Source: an uncultured Lachnospiraceae bacterium (GTDB taxonomy: Bacteria; Bacillota; Clostridia; Lachnospirales; Lachnospiraceae). From it: a stretch of DNA of 17,444 bases. Below the pieces are notes generated by a model. That model was not told the DNA's origin. It saw nothing but the letters and a program-made list of their open reading frames with translations, and did no database searches. Where the stretch lies: contig CAJUQB010000098.1 in the NCBI GenBank assembly GCA_910588285.1, forward strand, positions 1-17,444, in the 5' to 3' direction. The position numbers and the translations under genes are program-made. This document shows, in pieces, positions 14,564 through 17,444 of the stretch (within the stretch, counting starts at the first letter, position 1; each line of letters opens with the position of its first letter).

Positions 14564-15856
14564 ATGGCAAAAAATACAATCAAAAAATACCGCAATCAAG
14601 TCATGTACTCAATATATGTCCGCAACCACAGTAACGAGGGTACGTTTGAAGCAGTCCGCCAAGATTTGCAGCGGATAAAATCCTTGGGGGTAGATATTAT
14701 ATGGCTCATGCCTATCCATCCTATAGGCGCTGAATCGCATAAGGGTACATTGGGGTGCCCATACGCAATTTCTGACTATCGAGCCGTCAATCCTGAGTAT
14801 GGATCCCTTGAGGATTTTCAGCGTTTGGTAGAAGATATCCACCGTTTTGATATGAAATGTATCATTGATGTGGTATATAATCATACCTCACCAGATTCTT
14901 GGCTGGCCCAGAATCACCCTGATTGGTTTTACCATAAGGGTGATGGCAGCCCCGGTAACCGCATTGGCGAATGGCCTGATGTTGTAGATCTTGATTACTC
15001 CCATTCTGAATTGTGGGACTATCAAATTGAGACGCTAAAATACTGGGCGTCTATGGTGGACGGGTTCCGATGTGATGTAGCTTCTTTAGTGCCTCTTGAA
15101 TTTTGGCTTCGGGCCAGGGATGAGGTGGAATCTGTCCGGCCTGGGTGCTTTTGGCTCAGTGAGTCAATTGATCCTGCCTTTATTGCCAGAACGCGGGCGC
15201 AGGGAATCCCCAGTTTGTCAGACTCCGAGATTTATCAGGCCTTTGATGTCAGCTATGAATATGACATTTTCACCCATTTCAGGGAGTACCTGATGGGCAA
15301 AATTCCTTTGGCCCGATACGCTGAATATGTTAATCAGCAGGAAACTATTTATCCAGATAACTATGTAAAACTCCGGTATCTGGAAAATCATGATAATTTG
15401 CGCGCCAGTTTCATCATACCGGATGAGACTGCACTTTTGAACTGGACCGCATTTCTTTATTTTCAAAAAGGGATGGTTTTACTTTATGGTGGCCAGGAGG
15501 TGGGCTGTGCGCATTTGCCCAGCCTTTTTGACAAAGACCCAGTGAATTGGGATTTTGCAGCAGATCGTTCCGAACAGCTTCGGTACTTCTACACTATGAA
15601 ACAAAATCCTTTGATTACCAATGGTGCATACCATGTCCAAGCTATGATAGATGATATTCTGTATGCTACTTATTCTTCTAAGGAAAAACAGTTAATCGGC
15701 ATTTTCAGCTTAAAGGGAGCAAGTAGTTTAGTGACGGTGGCCGCCCCCGATGGAATATATGTGAATCTTGCTGATGGAAGCAGCGTAGAAGTAAAATTTA
15801 ACCATATCTGCTGCCATGGGGTACCTATTATTTTTGAAACTTCCCGGGTTGAATAG
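14564..15856 (+). CDS. Small cytoplasmic GH13 alpha-amylase-family enzyme
   Basis: This compact GH13 protein of 430 residues has no N-terminal accessory domain or signal peptide; the barrel begins almost at once (QVMYSIYVRNHS). Conserved regions: IIDVVYNHT, nucleophile Asp171 in MVDGFRCDVASLVPLEFW, acid/base Glu200 in FWLSESID and Asp277 in YLENHDNLR. The ESID context differs from the GE(V/A) usual in maltogenic amylases, so the subfamily is uncertain; a maltodextrin glucosidase or alpha-amylase role is likely from context, filling the malL-type position of the B. subtilis cluster. The ATG at 14564 lies 8 nt after AAGGA; the ATG two codons earlier is too close to it. It follows the Fe-S reductase by 64 nt and ends the operon. 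Its codons look more AT-rich than those of its neighbours. Confidence 0.88.
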   Translation: MAKNTIKKYRNQVMYSIYVRNHSNEGTFEAVRQDLQRIKSLGVDIIWLMPIHPIGAESHKGTLGCPYAISDYRAVNPEYGSLEDFQRLVEDIHRFDMKCIIDVVYNHTSPDSWLAQNHPDWFYHKGDGSPGNRIGEWPDVVDLDYSHSELWDYQIETLKYWASMVDGFRCDVASLVPLEFWLRARDEVESVRPGCFWLSESIDPAFIARTRAQGIPSLSDSEIYQAFDVSYEYDIFTHFREYLMGKIPLARYAEYVNQQETIYPDNYVKLRYLENHDNLRASFIIPDETALLNWTAFLYFQKGMVLLYGGQEVGCAHLPSLFDKDPVNWDFAADRSEQLRYFYTMKQNPLITNGAYHVQAMIDDILYATYSSKEKQLIGIFSLKGASSLVTVAAPDGIYVNLADGSSVEVKFNHICCHGVPIIFETSRVE

Positions 15857-16200
15857 TAAAACTGAAAAGCGCAACAACCACAGGTATAATTATATTTTCC
15901 AATTTCTTGCACCTTGTTAACTTGTTGCGATAATCATATTACTACAGACAGAATAGTTCTTATAGCTAATTAGTGGCACTTTGGTATCTTTTGCTCTATA
16001 CTATACAGCGTGGCCCTCCTTTTCCTTTGCGAGATGCAGAATTTTTGTCAATACGCAGATTGAATATCCTGGTCATATGTTTATGACAGCTTGCTAACAG
16101 GCTAACTAGGAACACAGTGCGGCTCTAACGGCCACTGCTCCTATAGGGAGACTGTCTTATTAAAGGATCTGAGATTATAAGTAATATGTAAGCGTAAAAC

Positions 16201-16234
16201 AGTGCGGCAGCCTGGATATCCAGGCTGCCGCACT
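16201..16234. repeat. Perfect 34-bp palindrome
   Basis: AGTGCGGCAGCCTGGAT and its exact reverse complement meet at a GATATC centre with no unpaired bases. It is GC-rich, with no T-run, and lies 10 bp upstream of a terminator hairpin. It could be a repetitive extragenic element, a protein-binding palindrome or the relic of a mobile-element end; sequence alone does not decide. Confidence 0.85.
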
Positions 16235-16243
16235 CAGCTTGTC

Positions 16244-16273
16244 GAAAAAGTCTGCCAGGAGGCAGACTTTTTC
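16244..16273 (+). terminator. Intrinsic terminator hairpin
   Basis: GAAAAAGTCTGCC pairs perfectly with GGCAGACTTTTTC around an AGGA loop, giving a GC-rich stem top with A5/T5 flanks. It can act in either direction. It is the first good terminator downstream of the small GH13 gene on the plus strand, about 390 bp after its stop, and it stands immediately before the truncated surface-protein frame. Confidence 0.75.
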
Positions 16274-16293
16274 TCGTAAAGATGATAAAATAG

Positions 16294-17444
16294 AGAATAA
16301 CTCTTAATGACAGCGCTGGCTGCGGCGGCAGGCTGACCATCAACGGCGGCATAGTGAATCTAACCGCCGGAAACAGCACATCTTACGGTTTTGGCAAAGG
16401 CAGCGGAGAAGCCCCCACCACCGGGACGTGCGAGCTGACGCTGGCGGACGCAAGCTATCTGGCTTCCAGCACGACCCTCGACCCTAACGGCAAGTACACC
16501 ATTAACGGCGACCCCACCGAGGATATGATCGTGGTGCCGGAGCTGGTGTATACCGGCGAGGCGCTGGATGTGTCCGGCATCAAAATTGACGCCTCCAAAA
16601 CCAGCACAGGCACCTATTTCAATCAGACCTTTACCGTCAAAGCCAGCGCGGAGGGCTGGACACACACCATTGACCCGTCAGAGGTAAAAGCGGCTGGGGA
16701 CTATACCGTGACCTTCTCCAAAGAGGGGCATACGTCCATCAGCAAGACCTTTACCGTGGCGAAGTCCAGCACGGATTTAACGAGTGAGGGCAAGGTGAAA
16801 ACCTTCAACGGCAGCGAGGAAACTACCAGCTTCACCGCCAGCGACACCATCACCGTCAAGGCCACGCCCACGCCCACCGGGGACGCTCCGGCCCCGGCCA
16901 ACTCCGCCATGTTTGCGTCCAGCCTTGCCGCGCCCACTGCGGGCCAGATGGCGGTATTTGTGGGTACTACGCAGGTGTCCGAGCCTGTCAGCGCGGTGGA
17001 CGGCACCTACACCATGACCGTCCCCGCCTCCGAAGTGCTGCTTGCCGCGAGTGGCCCGAAAACGGGAATCACCCTCACCGCGAAATTTATTGAGAATGGC
17101 AACATGGCCGGGGCCGAGGGGACGGCAACGGTCAACATCACCGCTGCGGCGAAAGCCGAGAAGGACAATGCGGTGATCGGCTACTATGGCGAAAGCAACC
17201 TTGCCAGCGCGTTCACCGAGGAAAACACAGAAGCAACGGTGACGCTGCTGACAGACGTGAATTTTGAAACGTACATCGCGCTGTCCTCCGGGAACTTCAC
17301 AGTGAATCTGAATGGGAAAACAATCGCCAATCCCACATACTGTGTTTTTTTCGTGTCGGGCAGCGGCCATTTGACCATAAGAGGAAATGGCAAGGTCATT
17401 TACACCGGAACAGATGGTAATTATCCTCAAGCCATTACTTTACG
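16294..17444 (+). pseudogene. Truncated surface-protein frame, no 5' end, open at window edge
   Basis: A frame of 383 codons without a stop runs from just after a TAG (16291) to the right edge. It has no ATG before 16523, no signal peptide and no ribosome binding site, so the 5' part of the gene is missing. The protein looks like the interior of a large clostridial cell-surface protein: a Gly/Asn-rich repeat (GGRLTINGGIVNLTAG), an Ig-like module (VVPELVYTGEALDVSG to SISKTFTVAK), an Ala/Pro/Thr-rich link, another beta-rich module, and a beta-helix start (TVTLLTDVNFETYIALSSGN, GHLTIRGNGKVIY). Composition is clearly more GC-rich than the sugar genes. Opposite-strand frames here are shadows, because amino acid composition and codon third positions make sense only on the plus strand. 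It may be a remnant, or a promoterless cassette; its 3' end is not in the window. Confidence 0.72.

Larger units (their letters stand above)
15857..16293. other. Noncoding stretch after the maltose phosphorylase operon
   Basis: About 440 bp hold no gene I can support. An 8-bp inverted repeat (CGCAACAA at 15870 and TTGTTGCG at 15922) is too widely spaced to be a terminator. The right half holds a perfect palindrome (16201-16234) and a terminator (16244-16273), listed separately. No transposase, tRNA or promoter stands out. Confidence 0.6.

Noticed and set aside
15870..15929. CGCAACAA/TTGTTGCG inverted repeat as a terminator for the small GH13 gene
   Set aside because: The arms are only 8 bp and about 44 nt apart, with no T-run; the hairpin at 16244-16273 is a far better terminator.
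16125..16379. 84-codon minus-strand frame across the palindrome and terminator
   Set aside because: It reads straight through two hairpins and the edge of the plus-strand surface-protein frame, has no ribosome binding site and no recognisable protein features.
16777..17430. 217-codon minus-strand frame opposite the surface-protein sequence
   Set aside because: The plus strand has a continuous frame with surface-protein repeat character and sensible residue composition, while this frame is rich in Arg/Gly/His/Cys, is patternless and lacks a ribosome binding site. It is a shadow.
1..17444. CRISPR array, tRNA, rRNA, phage genes, toxin-antitoxin pair or defence system
   Set aside because: I looked for regularly spaced repeats, cloverleaf-type sequences, integrases, transposases and small paired genes and saw none that could be supported.

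Overview
The window reads as a maltose/maltodextrin utilisation locus from a low-to-mid GC Gram-positive anaerobe, most likely a gut Clostridia (Oscillospiraceae or Lachnospiraceae type). The grounds are AGGAGG-type ribosome binding sites, a lipoprotein-anchored binding protein, intrinsic terminators, a LacI-family regulator, and an aldo/keto reductase carrying two 4Fe-4S motifs, as is usual in strict anaerobes. The taxon is an inference; no rRNA or marker gene is present.

Layout: (1) 1-296 holds no intact gene, only a decayed membrane-protein-like reading frame on the minus strand. (2) A minus-strand operon (3063 to 297) has three genes joined by ATGA overlaps: a fused beta-phosphoglucomutase/cupin-type phosphoglucose isomerase, a DeoC-type aldolase and an aldo/keto reductase. 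(3) Divergent from it is a plus-strand operon (3312-6031) with a neopullulanase/cyclomaltodextrinase-like GH13 enzyme and an NAD-dependent epimerase/dehydratase, again with an ATGA overlap. (4) A shared bidirectional terminator at about 6047-6087 separates this from the converging minus-strand ABC transporter operon (9706 to 6122: binding lipoprotein, MalF-like and MalG-like permeases; no ATPase gene). (5) A divergent LacI-family regulator (9993-10988) has its own terminator. (6) A plus-strand operon (11134-15856) carries a GH65 maltose phosphorylase, an Fe-S aldo/keto reductase and a small GH13 enzyme. (7) 15857-16293 is noncoding and ends in a long palindrome followed by a terminator. (8) From 16294 to the right edge runs a plus-strand reading frame without a start: the truncated interior of a large surface protein.

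How it fits together: the lipoprotein and permeases import maltodextrins, using an ATPase encoded elsewhere. The two GH13 enzymes, which have no signal peptide, shorten them in the cytoplasm. Maltose phosphorylase splits maltose into beta-glucose 1-phosphate and glucose, and the fusion protein carries the phosphosugar through glucose 6-phosphate to fructose 6-phosphate in one polypeptide. The gene set corresponds to the Bacillus subtilis mdx region (yvdE to pgcM), but it is split into divergent operons and has acquired an isomerase domain, a DeoC-like aldolase, a sugar-nucleotide-type SDR and two aldo/keto reductases of unexplained role.

Regulation: all three operon-bearing intergenic regions contain a pair of TTATCGATAA palindromes (one member imperfect in two of the pairs), with centres exactly 11, 22 and 11 bp apart. 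They overlap or flank recognisable sigma-A promoters and nominate a single locus-wide regulon for the LacI-family protein, whose hinge segment is unusually short and non-canonical. The fused enzyme and this phased operator system are the most distinctive things in the window.
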